A DNA stretch of 64,000 nucleotides from contig KN834750.1 in the NCBI GenBank assembly GCA_000827265.1, positions 1,093,297 to 1,157,296 of the forward strand, read 5' to 3'. The notes under the pieces were generated by a model. The model searched no databases. It had not been told where the DNA came from and saw only the letters and a list, made by a program, of their open reading frames with translations. The position numbers and the translations under genes were made by a program. The stretch comes from Collybiopsis luxurians FD-317 M1. Lineage: Eukaryota; Basidiomycota; Agaricomycetes; Agaricales; Omphalotaceae. Positions 50,924 to 64,000 of this stretch are shown piece by piece. Within the stretch, counting starts at the first letter, position 1. Each line of letters starts with the position of its first letter.

Positions 50924-53182
50924 ATGGACTACCTGGTACAGATTTCCGTGCTATTTATCGCTGTATCGTGGTGGATATTTACTCAGTCCAAACCACACTT
51001 ACCTGCGCCGTATTCCCATCTCAAGCCTCTTCCCGGACCCAGAGGGCTTCCCTTCATCGGTAATGCCCTCAGGATGCCAAGAGCCATGGAGTGGAAGGTC
51101 TTCAAAGAATGGGCCAGTATCTACGGTGAGCTCTATCCGGAATCTCTTGATATTGCCGAACTAAACTGATATTTTTTAAGGAAACATCTTCAAGGTCACC
51201 GTCTTTGGCCGTACGATTGTTGTTGTCAACTCTTTCGACATTGCTATTGAATTGACCGAAAAACGAGGGGCAATTTATTCCTTGCGTCCTCGGCTGGTAT
51301 GAAAATCTATCCCGTCTATCATTGATTGATCTGACGCACCTCACCCAGATTATGGCTGGTAAATTGTACGACAATTGCTTTCCCTCCATGTCTTTGTTCT
51401 TATTAAAATATTAGAATGGGTTTCAATGCGACATATCCATTGATGCCCTACAATGACGGACTGAGAGCTGCGCGCCGATTGGCTCATCACACTCTCAGTC
51501 CTCGGCCTATCAAATCGTTCGTCGATGTTCCTGAAACAGAAGGCGGTCGATGGCTTCGTCGGCTCCTCAATAATCCTAAAGCCTGGAAACAATCTGTCGC
51601 AGAGTAGGTTCCATCTACAGCACCAGGCTTACCCTCCGTGACTCATATTGTTTAGAACCAATGGGGCGACAACGATGAAGATTATTTATGGATATCAAGC
51701 GGGCGGTGAAAAAGACCCAATGGTGAAGGCCTTCGAAGTTGCTCTTCATGCATTTTCCTTGGCCATTGCTCCGGGTGCTCATCTTGTTGACTTCTTACCT
51801 TCCTGTTTGTTGCCAACCTTTTGGATGAAACCCTCTGCCACTGATGTACCTTCTAGTGCAAAAAGTACCGTCCTGGCTGTTCCATTTTGGTTTCAGAGAG
51901 CTTGCAGATCATGGCAGGGATGCGTTAATGTATTCTGCAAATGCGAGCTGGAGTTTTGTGCAAAATCAAATGGTAAATGGTTCTAAGCCAAAACCTCGTA
52001 CTTGTATCAATCCCCAACTACCTTACAGGATGCTGGCATTGCTCGGCCATCAATGGCTTCGGACACTCTCGATCTGATCCATAAGGAAAGGAACAAGAAA
52101 GTATCCACTGACATGGGTGAAGTAGCGAAGTGGACCGCAGCTGCAACCGCTGGTGCTGGAGCACATACTGTACGTGCCTTTCAGCTCCGAAGACAATCTC
52201 TTTCTGAAAATGTATAGCCCGTATCGGCATTGATGTTTTGGGTGCTTGCTATGGTCGCTGTTAGTCCTCTTTTTTTTGCTTTTCTTGTATTTCACGGCAC
52301 TGACTTTTTCCCAGCATCCTCAGTAGGTTTTCCACTGTCACTCACTCTATTGAAACTTATTCTTGATGTCAGTGTACAGAAGAAGGCTCAAGAGGAACTG
52401 GATCGTGTTGTTGGTCGGGATCGTCTCCCGAAACTTGCAGACCGTCCAAATCTTCCATACATTGAAGCAATAATTAAAGAGGTCCTTCGTTGGCACCCCG
52501 TTACTCCCTGTGGTAAGTTCAACGGAATGTATCAACCGGGGCCATTGCTAATCATATCTCGAGCAGGCGTGCCCCACACATCTACCGAGGATGACGAGTA
52601 CGAAGGGATGTTCATTCCAAAGGGCACATCAATCATCCTCAATCAATGGGCAATGCTCCACGATGCAACGTATTTTTCTAACCCAGAGAAATTTTTGCCT
52701 GAAAGATTCCTTGGCAACTCTCCCGCTGATCAAGTTCGCGCTGGAAACCCCTACGCAATCGCTTTTGGATTTGGTCGAAGGTGGAACTTGACGTTACATA
52801 TGAAATTGAGACGCTGATTACATTCTACTTTAGGATATGTCCAGGCCTTCATCTTGGTTCTTTCGTGCTCTTTTGTTTCATTTCAAAGGCCTTAGCGACC
52901 TTCAACATTGAGCGCCCTATTAATCCTCAAGATGGCAGGGAATACGATCCTCCCGTTGACGCCGCTCCTGGGAACGTCAGGTATGTCTGGGAACTTGGCT
53001 CACTGATTAAACCAACGTCTCCCTTCAGTTTCCCTGTTGAGTTTGATTGTCGTTTTGTTCCTCGGGATCAGAAAGCCATTAATTTGATTAAGCGAGACAC
53101 AGAAGAACTAGTTGAGGCCGAAGGAATGCCTGCAGGCTTTGAAGTACCTCCAGAGTCGCATCGATTAGCTCATAATTGGTAG
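50924..53182 (+). CDS. cytochrome P450 monooxygenase
   Basis: This is a membrane-anchored haem monooxygenase. An N-terminal helix (MDYLVQISVLFIAVSWWIF) is followed by a Pro-rich hinge (LKPLPGPRGLPFIGNALRMP). Downstream are the I-helix AATAGAGAHTT, the K-helix EVLRWHPVTPCGVPH (ExxR), PERF in EKFLPERFLG, and the haem-binding loop FGFGRRICPGLHLG, whose Cys ligand is created by an intron junction. All main motifs are intact. About ten exons are needed; the junction at about 51808-51858 restores DFLPSLQKVPSWLF. The style (PGPRGLPFIGNALRMP, VPHTSTEDDEYEGMFIPKGT) is of the large Agaricomycete CYP families often labelled O-methylsterigmatocystin-oxidoreductase-like. I cannot give the substrate or subfamily. 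The stop lies 20 bp from a transposable element. Confidence 0.93.
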
Positions 53183-53201
53183 GGGGTTTCAGCGGTATTG
53201 A

Positions 53202-53228
53202 CACGGGACGCAAGAGCCATGGCAGTAC
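53202..53228 (+). repeat. left terminal inverted repeat of the transposon
   Basis: 27 bp, pairs with 53597-53623 with one mismatch. It contains the palindrome GCCATGGC. Confidence 0.8.
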
Positions 53229-53596
53229 TGGCCATGGCAGTACATCTGGCATACCCACGGCAGTACACCTTGTGCCGGTGCATGCCGAGCATAACTTGAC
53301 TTATGACCGAACTCAATTCAATCGGGCTCTTTTGCGTAAATAGCAAATTCACTGAACGCACCGACTTGGTGGGCTCCTGGTAAGTCAACGGCAGACATTT
53401 TGAGCTATTGCAAAAACCTTTTTGATGCTATAGAGAGCTTTTAACTGTCTCCTACTTAAAATAAGCAACGTGACTAGGAAATCAAGTAGATACTGGATAT
53501 ACGCAAAGAAAAGAAAAGTAACTGAGTTCACAAGGTCATGTGCATAGAGTACTGCCGGAGTACTGCTGGAGTACTGCCTTAATGGCAGTACGAACC

Positions 53597-53623
53597 GTAC
53601 TGCCATGGCTTTTGCGTCCCGTG
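53597..53623 (-). repeat. right terminal inverted repeat of the transposon
   Basis: 27 bp, reverse complement of 53202-53228 with one mismatch, followed by the duplicated TGA. Confidence 0.8.
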
Positions 53624-54338
53624 TGATTAGGGTGTCCTCAAATCGGTGTATCTATCGTTTCGTTTATTTAATTCTCTTATGAAAACCAGCTAGTCACTAA
53701 TAACGACAAAGTAGCCTACAGTTATTAATTAGGTTGTCGTTATATGAAACAATCCCTAATTATTTTACAAATTTTACCATGACACTGGCTACTGAAAAGA
53801 GTCTAACCGGACACAGAGTTTGAGCAATGGCAGATAGTGAATTAATATAGAGAAAGGGAAATGACAAGCCCGGAGAATTAGAGTGAAAGGTCTGTCTTCC
53901 CATGAATTTCAACCGCCGTTGCGCATGTTGTGCTAGTGGTATACATAGTTCCCCTGCTTGCGGACGGTTGACCTTAGGCATTCGTAAGTACGCACTGTTA
54001 AGTTACTGCAGACGTTGCTATCAACTTGCTTCAATACCACTTCAAGTTACGGATACTACCTGCAACTCACGGATATGATAAGATATGATACATTGATAAG
54101 ATATGGTACATTGATAGGTTATGATATCATCACATGCCAAAAGCGTCAATTAGACGCCTAACGGATGCGGACCTATATCATCGAGTATCTGCATATGCAT
54201 GTCGAACTTAAAGCTTGAATATTGAATACCCATCGCAATCGTTAAATTTCCCTTGTACTTTCCAAAGTTAAATTCATTGAGATAATGGGATTTACAATTA
54301 CACAAATACACCTCGTACTCTGTCAATTTCAAGTACAT
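53624..54338. other. intergenic region
   Basis: This is AT-rich sequence between the transposon and the 3' end of the M28 peptidase gene. It holds the 18-bp repeats at 54077-54130 and no gene. Confidence 0.5.
54077..54130. repeat. three degenerate 18-bp tandem repeats
   Basis: Units GATAAGATATGATACATT, GATAAGATATGGTACATT and a diverged third unit GATAGGTTATGATATCAT follow head to tail. They lie about 210-260 bp downstream of the M28 peptidase stop codon. Confidence 0.6.
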
Positions 54339-57300
54339 TCACACCCTCAAACCTTCAATCATCTCCTTCAAACATTTCACAAGACGTTGGCTCTCCGCCG
54401 CAGCAGCAGTGATATTCTTATCGATCGTGATAGCTTCTGTCAAGGCGGGGAAAGTCGTCGCACCGTATCCTTGAAATTATAAACAAGTAAGCTACCAGGC
54501 CGTATTTTTCTGAATAAGAAATCACTCACCTAAATACGCTCCCGGTGCGACTCCCAAGTGTCGATACCTTAAGAAAAAATTGGTTGAATGTAAGGAAATT
54601 TGTCTCGATAGTGAATAAACTTACCACTCTCGGTGCTTGATCCCTTCCTCATCAATGAATCCACGCTCGAAGAAGATAAGTTTGTGGTTTGCGCGCGAGA
54701 CACGCTTCGCTGCACGTATGAATTCGTAAATAGGTGGAGGGGAAGGTAATTTGGGCGGAGAGGGGATGGAGGTAGGAGAAGGAGGTGAGGGAAGATCAGG
54801 AACATCAGGTAAGTCTGGAAGGTGGCCATTTGAAAGATGTCTCAACCACTCGGCGACAATCTTATCATGTTCCCCGTTCATGCTCGAGGTGGATAACAGA
54901 CTTTCCCAAGAATCCGCCATGAACCATTCGTCGTGTTGCTGACGAACCTCAAAGATGTGTTTAATCAAGTTCCTGATCCAACGCGACAGACTACCTCTGT
55001 GTTGGCAGGAATGCCGCGTTCTTGCGCCCGGGAAGGAAGGCATCTTGCTGAGAAGTTCCCTGAATCGCTTCTCAGCTTCCGCTTTCTCGATGTCAAGGAG
55101 GATGCTAGCTTCTTGAAGTTTCTTGATGTGTTGACGCAGGGAAGAGAATCCCGCCAACAGAGCCGATGGATCCTCATTGGGGAGAGAGGGAAGGAGGGCC
55201 TCAACTCTACGTACGAATTCAGTGGAGGTAAGAAGAAGATCTCTAAGGACTCACTTATCCAGATATTCATGCAACTCATATGCATATTGCGTGGTGTTCA
55301 ATGGGATAATGATGGAGTCTGTAACACGCAGGGTAAGAAGGCCTAGGTGTTTGGCCACCGCGAGCTGGATGGGATTTAGCATCAAGCAATGCCATACAGC
55401 AAAGCTGTCTTACATGTTTCTTGAATCCGGGATCTGCGTACACCTCCTGCCATCGCATAGAATCATAGATCGAGTGATAATGATACGGTGCATCATACGG
55501 AGTGGTTGCAAAGCCTTGATCTGCGCTTGCAACCTAAGTGTGGAAAGACAGTAGATGTAAGTCGAAAGAAATCACGCAGAATATGAAGTAGAGACACTTA
55601 CCCCAAGCCTCTGCAGAAAGACTGTATAATCACTTCCACTCCCCATTGGTCCTACTCCCGTGCCTCTCTCCTTCCTACCCGCCTCATATGATTCCATAAC
55701 ATCCGCATCTGCGTGAAGTTTCCCGACCTCAAGAAGTCTATATGAAAAGACGGTACTGTTATTAATATGATTTGCAGCGACAATAGCTCCGAGTCTCCCA
55801 TCCGGCCCAAGAGGTCCAAACGGTTTGAATGGACCCTCGTCATTCCTTGCGTCCCACAGAGTCTTCCCTTTCTCACCACTAGGATGAGGTACATCTAGAG
55901 CAGTCCTTCGAATCAAATGGGCGAGGGATGGTGAAGATATTACGTTCCATCTAGATCCTGAAGAAGATACGTCGACATTGAGGTACGCAACAGCATGTTC
56001 AGATATCCACTCCGCAAAATCCTCGCCCTGCTCAGTTGACCCCACCAAGCCATGCTATACCAAAGAGAAGTTGATTAGCAGATAAGATCAGAATGCAGAG
56101 CGTTGCTTGCCTCTTCCGCATCCCAACTGGCGATTAATATTGTGCGAAGAGGTCTCCAGCCTTGACGTAGTAGAGCTCCAAGACCACGCACAATTTCGGT
56201 CAAACTGACTGTCCCGGAGACTGGGTCAGCGGCACCAAGCACCCATGCTGCAAAAATCAAATTCATTTAGTTTTGGAATTGGATTAAGGAGCGCAACTAC
56301 CGTACCGTCTCGGTGACATCCAAGAATGACGACCTCATTCCTTACATGACCAGGTATAGCAGCCATGGTGTTCCAGATGGGAGTGATCTTCCTATCGACT
56401 AAATATAAAGGCATGTTTAGCACCAATCCGAATACAAATGAAAAGAAATGCAGACCATTATTTACAACTTTAATCTTCCTCGTGCTGGTCTTGCCACTAA
56501 GCTTCCTCCGCTCGTCGACACCAGCGTTCAGATAAATCTCTCCGATTTCCTCCAGCAGTCTTTGCGCATTTGCCCAAGAAATTGGAAGGGAAGGAATCTT
56601 CGGAACGTTCTTTGCCTCTTCCCTTTCCGCATTCTCGTACGCCGGACGTCCGGGTGTCTGGGGATCACCTTAGAGAAAGACACATATATGAGTCAAGATA
56701 GAATTGCGAAGAAAAAAAATCTATTACAACATACCTGGATAGGACGAAAGGTACATTGAACTTCCACGTTGCAAAGATGTGGGATTACGAGCAGGGCCAT
56801 CAGGATACGCAGCGAAACCGTTCCCAACGGTCACATAGCCATCATCCCTAGGGTCAGAGTAGATAAGGACAGCCGCAGCGCCGAGTTCTTCCGCACGTTT
56901 TACCTGCATGGTATCGTTAGCATAGAAAGAGGAATTATGATAACTGAGACAGACCTTGAGGCCCCGGAAGAGAGCTCCGTAACGAGCAATTACAACTTTT
57001 CCAGTAAGATTATGGCCGGAAGCAAGAACTTCTTCATAGTCTTCGTAGGTGCCGTAGTTGACGTAAACGAGCTACAAAAATTGATAGGTTAAAAACTTCA
57101 ATGAATATTAAAAAACGCACTTGTCCTAGCCCCTCGCCAGGCCCACTCAAGCCATGCCAGGCTGGAATGGCATCTCGATATTTTGCAGCATCCTCATCCA
57201 GTGGATTCCCGTCCTCCCTTAGATCGGCACTCCACACAGAATTCCCTGCGTCGTCCAAGATATCCAATGAACGGTCTAAAGGTGTGTCCAGATATGGATA

Positions 57301-57821
57301 GTAAACATCAACCCATGCCGTTGGGTTCCGAGGGCCGATTTTCGAAGTTAGAGCAATCGTTTGAGCACGAGATTTGGGTGTTCCAGCGGAGAAGACCGGT
57401 GAATGATGGGGAGGGGAGATACCAAGTTCAGTTTGAAAGAATTCCAGCATGGATAGGGCATCCAGATGGTCCTGAGGCGATCCAGCGAGATGCGGATGTT
57501 TCGAGTACTGCCTCGCGGTAGCGATAGCATTGCTACTGTTGGGAACTGACCTATGGAAAAGTGAGTATTGACATCTCGATACAAACATTCTGAGACGAAC
57601 AAAAACAAGGCTTCCTTCTCCTCCGTCGACATTGACGGCTTCCTCTCCAGTTCATGCCAATCCCCAGTGGGAGGTAAGGTTAACGAGGCATGTCTAGCTA
57701 TGGAATGCGAGATAGCCCAGTAGCATAATCCAACGACAGCCAGACAGCCGAACCGAGTGGGATATGAACGAAAGGAATTAGTTTTTCTAGGTGAAGATGG
57801 ACCAAGTTGTTTCTCGGCCAT
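54339..57821 (-). CDS. M28 zinc peptidase, NAALADase/PSMA-like, type II membrane protein
   Basis: This is a glutamate-carboxypeptidase-II-type ectopeptidase. It starts [17 protein letters not shown], followed by one membrane segment ([19 protein letters not shown]). Then come [20 protein letters not shown], the PA-type insert ([46 protein letters not shown]), and the metallopeptidase core: [19 protein letters not shown] (zinc His and bridging Asp), [15 protein letters not shown] (Glu-Glu), [20 protein letters not shown] PMGSGSDY, and [10 protein letters not shown] (last zinc His). The C-terminal TFR-like dimerisation domain carries an unusual Pro-rich insert near 54770-54830 ([20 protein letters not shown]). 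About twelve introns. All zinc ligands appear present, so it should be active, most likely in the vacuole or at the surface. Confidence 0.91.
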
Positions 57822-58235
57822 TGTCAGTGAATTTCAGCTCGGTGGAGTGACCGAAAACCCAATGTTCAGTGAGCCGACGGAATATGCATAATTCAGTTAA
57901 GCGACGAGCGCTCGTAATTAAGCGCTCGCTGGCTAAACTAGGTTACATAAGGCCAACATAAGGCTAATCTTCCGAGTCGTCCCAGTCGCTATCCCAGCTG
58001 CTATTTAGTATTTATACTGGTATCATTTATATCATTGTACCGAAACGGTATACTATCGATGTTTTCCAGTAAATCAGAGCAAGATTACCACATCTAGTAT
58101 TCCACGTGAATATCACGGGAGTCGCGTTTAGGTACTCGCGTAGAATGGAAACAAGAATAGCTTTTATATTTGAGTGGTCAAATCTGCAATACTTTACAGA
58201 CACAGTATATCAGCAAGAATAATAAGGGATAAAGA
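57822..58235. other. intergenic region
   Basis: This is the promoter side of the M28 gene and the 3' flank of the dynamin-like gene, both minus strand. It holds the inverted repeat at 57905-57928 and two near-copies of ACATAAGGC at about 57945-57965. Confidence 0.5.
57905..57928. repeat. 8-bp perfect inverted repeat
   Basis: CGAGCGCT and AGCGCTCG are separated by CGTAATTA, about 85-105 bp upstream of the M28 peptidase start codon. The left arm overlaps the palindrome CGAGCGCTCG. It could be a protein-binding site or a chance hairpin. Confidence 0.45.
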
Positions 58236-61020
58236 TCAAAAGATACGCGAAAGCTCTTCACTTCCCGCTCTCATTCTCTCCAACTTTTTCAAGAGCTCTT
58301 CCCTTCGTGCAGCAACCTGCGGGCTTTCTCTAGCAAACTCCTTACAAATCTCTGGCCCATTTTCACCGTGAATGCCTAGTCTGTTTGAAAGTATCCGAAC
58401 AAGATCGCGCTCAAAGCCTTTCACTATTTCATGATCAAGAGCCAGAGGTATGTTGTCGACGAATCGCTTATACGCCACTACAAATAGGTGGATGTAAGTC
58501 AACGGAATGCAAAGAAATGTCAGAGGAACTATAAACCTTGGAAGTAAGCTCGAACATCTGCCATTATTTCGAGTGCAGGCTCCATCTCGTCCGCCGGAAT
58601 GAGCTGGATCAGATCACTTGCTTTTATACCTGTAATTCCTAGTCCAGCAAGGCCTGCGAGGACCTCATGAACTTGCTTGGAGTCCGTGTTCTCGAGGAAT
58701 GATGAGCCGAGTGATTGATTCTGGTCGCGACAAGCCTTGTAGTACGAAAAGAATTTTTCTCTGTAATCCGACAAATAGTGAGTGTTCATTGTGAACGGTC
58801 GAAACTCGAGATCAAGCATCCATTTGATACGATCTTCCGCAGCATCAAGACATTGTTTCATGTGTTCCGTGATAATGAGGCTGAAGTTTCCACAAAGTCA
58901 AAGATTGATATACTTAATCAATTCCGTGAAGACTCACCTTGCTTGACGTCCCAAAAGTCCCTGACCAAATTCGGCAAAATGTTCTTTGACAAGCCGAAGA
59001 ACATGCTGGAGCGTTGTTTGGTGAACAAAGTCGCAAAGGCGCTGGGCCGGAGCCTGCCAGTGCTTAATAATTTGCTGGATGAAAAATTCCTCGACCACAT
59101 AAGGGTATTTCCCAGGCAGCTCTCGGGTGCGTGCACTTCGAATGGCTAAATCAGGTCCAATCTTTTCCCTAAAACTGAGAGAATCTCACGCTTGAAGCTG
59201 TCGCCATACTTCGTCGATGTATATTGGTGCATTTAGGTTGTCGTCATCATCACTCTCTTCCTCCTCTTCCTCTTCATGATCCAAAAACTTGAGGGCTGGC
59301 ATAGTTTTCTGTCGCGCGTATCGTTTCTCATATGGCCTAAAGTTCGGTGCAGTTGTCCGGATTTCTCTCTTGAATATTTCTTGGGCAGGCCTGATGTTTT
59401 GAATAAGTCCTTGAGGGTGCGGAGTGCCCTCCAAGGCTTTCGAGAGGTTGGCAGCAAAGCCGTAGATCATGGTCATGATGTCGCTCAATGGATTTCGAGA
59501 GGGTTCGGTAGGGAGCTTGTTCAGCTCCTCACGAGTCTTCTGTATAAGTTGCTGGAGCTCGGCGTGGATTTCCGGGAGCCTATGAGGTTCCAATGAGTTT
59601 GAACAACGATGACCGATAACGGAAAACAAACCGCTTGGATATCAAATCTGATAAAATACTGCTAAGTCGTTCTACGAGATTTTGGGTACGAAGATAGCGC
59701 TGATAGATTGAGTCCAGGTCACGCCAGGGTGAGGTAGTGACGAAGAACTCGTTCTCCTTATTCCGAGCTTCTTGCCAAGATATACCAGCTTTCAGCTCGT
59801 TTGAGTTGGGTTGCTTAACACAATACCAATTGTTGACAAGTTTATAGCCTTCATCTTCGTTCTTAATGAAAGAAACCCAATCCTCTTCGTCTCCACTTGA
59901 AATTCGGTCAGGTTTGGTGAGGACCCCTGTGGGACATGAATGACTGAAGGTGAAAGATTCAGGTATATTCCTACGTACCGACAGTACGAAGACCCCGGGG
60001 ATCATGCTCCCTTGCTAGCTGGAGGGCACCTTGATTTTGCGGATCCGCTACGAGAGCACGGTGAGCCGCCGAAAGCGAAAATGAAAAAAAAAAAAAATCC
60101 TACTTTCACAGGAGACAGTAAGAAGGATGATACAGCTGGGCCTCTTGATATAGGATTCTACCAGTCCTTCAACAAGTCTGATGTCGTTGGCACTCCCTTC
60201 TTTTCCCGAAGTAGATCGAATGAGACCTGAAGGCGTCAAGATGTATAGGAATTCTCTTCTGTGGAGTTGGATGATACCCACCTGGCAGATCGCAGAACGA
60301 CAAATCAGCAACGTCGGGGCCAGTGATCTGCAATGAGACACAGTTTGAAGAGAAAGTGAGGCCCTGTCCGTCATCGGGCTCCTCGTCGCCGGCCAAGATC
60401 TGGCTTCGAGGGATATGTGGATGTAGGATTGCACGTTGGGCACGTCTGATGCGCTCTTCAACCTCAGCCTTGTCGTAAATAACATCTCCAAAAGGCTCAT
60501 TTCGAGCTTGGCCGAGAGGCTGGCCGGTGCTGTCAGTGATCAGGCGAATAGACACTACACACTTCCAGGGCGCAGGTGCAGGCGCATAGGTCAGTCGACA
60601 TTCTGTAGGGCAACTATCGGGGAAGTTTGTGAGGATATGTTACCAAAAGGCGAGCAAACTTACCGAGTGCATGTCCCTGAAGCCCGGGGAAGGGTAATGC
60701 CAGAGATGGCCTCGATTAGAGAGGATTTTCCAGCACTTTGGTTGCCTATGACTGCAATTTGCGGGAGATCGATATCAGTTTGTACGCTGTAATGATCTAA
60801 AGTGTTAGCATACTGTTGGATGGTCGAAAGGAAACACAAAATCATACCCGGTATTCTGTAGACGATTAACCAAATCCAACGCGTATCGTCTCTTTTGTCC
60901 GATCTGTGTGTTAGATAGTCCAACACCCGACGTTGGATTGTCGACAGATTCAGGTGAGCTATACGCAACGATACTGGGACTCGCCCCAGAATCAGAATCA
61001 TAGGTGTCTGAAAGGCTCAT
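58236..61020 (-). CDS. dynamin-like large GTPase (Mx/Vps1-related, function unassigned)
   Basis: This membrane-remodelling GTPase starts MSLSDTYDSDSGASPSIVAY. The G1 motif is VIGNQSAGKSSLIEAISG, followed by LPRASGTCTRCPTECRL (switch I), DLSFCDLPGG (G3) and VGVLTKPDRISSGDEEDWV (G4). The stalk follows (LVERLSSILSDLISKRLPEI, NPLSDIMTMIYGFAANLSKA), and then the effector-like C-terminus (MKQCLDAAEDRIKWMLDLEF, YFQVAYKRFVDNIPLALDHEIVKGF), ending RAGSEELSRIF. No PH or Pro-rich domain is present, so it is not a classical endocytic dynamin. Such proteins are expanded in Agaricomycetes as interferon-induced-Mx-like GTPases. A 15-residue acidic run (EEEEEEESDDDDN) interrupts the stalk. About ten exons. 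It is divergent from no close gene; the BVMO gene ends 0.7 kb upstream. Confidence 0.9.
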
Positions 61021-61751
61021 GATGGTGGATCGGGAGTGGAGATTTTCTTGAGTGGCCTTTTTGTACCTCAAAGAGCGTCAAAAGAAGTTTTACGATGCTT
61101 TGCCGCATTGCGCAGCAACTTACGTGGTGAATCAATTTGAAACAAAGGAAGAAAAAAGCTTTGAGGACGCCACTGTCAGGATTGAGCGCTCGAGAAGGGC
61201 GGAACGAGCATGGAAGCCCAAGAAAGCTTGTATACGCGAGCGTTTAAGTATCTTCCAGGCTCTAGTTTTGGGCCATCGTCTTGAGAGCCATCGAGCGTTG
61301 AAGTATAAAACGTGCCGTGACCATACCAAAAGTAGAAGAAAGTGAGAAAGAATCGGATATCTCGGTCAGCAAATCGCCGTTCCAAAGACGACTACTCGCT
61401 TAACCCCCAATTACACTTTTCATGCCTTGTTCCTAGCTTCAGTAACTTGAGTACTTTCGTTACTGCAGAGTGATTCGGAGTTCAACGTTCAACGTTCAAC
61501 CAAAAAAAGTTGCGTTGAACACAGAACAGCAGGCTCCGTGGGAGACGCCGTCATCATCACGACCATGTGATTGTGAAGACCACGCTCACTTTTTTCGATT
61601 TTTGCCATGCTTTAAACTTACGGAAATCGGATCAGCAAGACCCACTACTCTTTGCACTACTCTAAAGAAGTGGGATAAAAACTTCATACCCGATTCTCTG
61701 TTCAGCTTTCAACCTATAAGTCTTGTACTATATACCAATAAACCAATAAAC
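61021..61751. other. intergenic region
   Basis: This region lies upstream of the dynamin-like gene and downstream of the BVMO gene, both minus strand. GTTCAAC is repeated three times head to tail at 61480-61500, with an inverted GTTGAAC at 61514-61520. No supported gene. Confidence 0.5.
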
Positions 61752-63720
<1,969 letters not shown>

Positions 63721-64000
63721 GATTAAAAGGCTAGATCCAGGAGAAGCATACAGTACTGTTTTAAATCCGTGCGGCCGTCCTCCCAACTCCTTAGGTGAGA
63801 AGATAGCTACCTTACATAGAAAGACTAGGACACGGGGTCCCAGGAGACATTGACATGAATCTTAGAATCAACTCTTCATCTTCAGGTGACGATGATCAAG
63901 AACTTGATGAAGAAACGACGACTCGGATCTGGTGGCACGCGTAATACTAATTACGATTGACTTGCCAGCGTCGTGATCGCGAATGTCCGCTGGCCACCAT

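Larger units (their letters stand above)
53202..53623. mobile_element. non-autonomous DNA transposon (MITE-like) with 27-bp terminal inverted repeats
   Basis: The left end (53202-53228) reads CACGGGACGCAA, G, then AGCCATGGCAGTAC; the right end (53597-53623) is its reverse complement with one mismatch (A in place of that G). TGA flanks both ends, at 53199-53201 and 53624-53626, as a 3-bp target duplication. Subterminal GGCAGTAC motifs occur three times in the left 70 bp, and mostly inverted (GTACTGCC, with one GTACTGCT variant) in the right 80 bp. The interior has no coding capacity, so movement would need a transposase from elsewhere. TIRs starting CAC, a 3-bp duplication and subterminal repeats recall CACTA-type elements, but the superfamily is not established. 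It sits 20 bp after the P450 stop codon. Confidence 0.8.

Noticed and set aside
54077..54130. A CRISPR-like array
   Set aside because: The 18-bp units are directly adjacent, without spacers, degenerate, and in a eukaryotic genome. It is an ordinary tandem repeat.

Overview
The window looks like nuclear DNA of a mushroom-forming basidiomycete (Agaricomycetes). Genes are densely packed and most are cut by many introns of about 50-65 nt with GT(G/A)NG...YAG ends. Several exons are only 13-15 nt. The families are typical of basidiomycetes: a DUF6534-type membrane protein, secreted GH76 and GH20 enzymes, an epoxide hydrolase, a P450 and a Baeyer-Villiger monooxygenase. I see no tRNA, rRNA, CRISPR or prokaryotic operon features.

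Layout. 1-7.2 kb: the 3' part of leu1 (leucine synthesis), the V-ATPase proteolipid gene on the opposite strand, an unrecognised gene (3103-4610), and a complete 12-exon FET3-type ferroxidase. 9.1-24 kb, all minus strand: NAD-glutamate dehydrogenase (GDH2), a short-chain dehydrogenase, the SAM-domain RNA regulator Vts1, an archaemetzincin with a frameshift near its end, an epoxide hydrolase and a secreted GH76 enzyme. 25-35.5 kb: a DUF6534 membrane protein (+), mitofusin Fzo1, a second SDR and a 2OG-Fe(II) oxygenase (all -). 35.6-40.4 kb: Aurora kinase, thioredoxin reductase, and a second copy of the unrecognised family seen at 3.1 kb. 40.5-48.7 kb: PER1, a class I (Hos2/HDAC3-like) histone deacetylase with an RG-rich tail, a GH20 hexosaminidase, and an MFS transporter. 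50.9-64 kb: a P450, a 422-bp terminal-inverted-repeat transposon, an NAALADase/PSMA-like M28 peptidase, a dynamin-like GTPase and a Baeyer-Villiger monooxygenase.

Most genes are independent housekeeping genes, and no convincing biosynthetic cluster is present. The main points for follow-up are: a two-member gene family I cannot name, with an internal exon-level repeat; six well-supported GC-AG introns in five genes, two of them in one gene; an in-frame, spliced N-terminal extension of thioredoxin reductase that looks like a mitochondrial presequence; and a non-autonomous DNA transposon with 27-bp inverted repeats and a 3-bp target duplication. Exon boundaries were placed by hand from splice motifs and recalled family conservation, so they may be off by a base or so in places.
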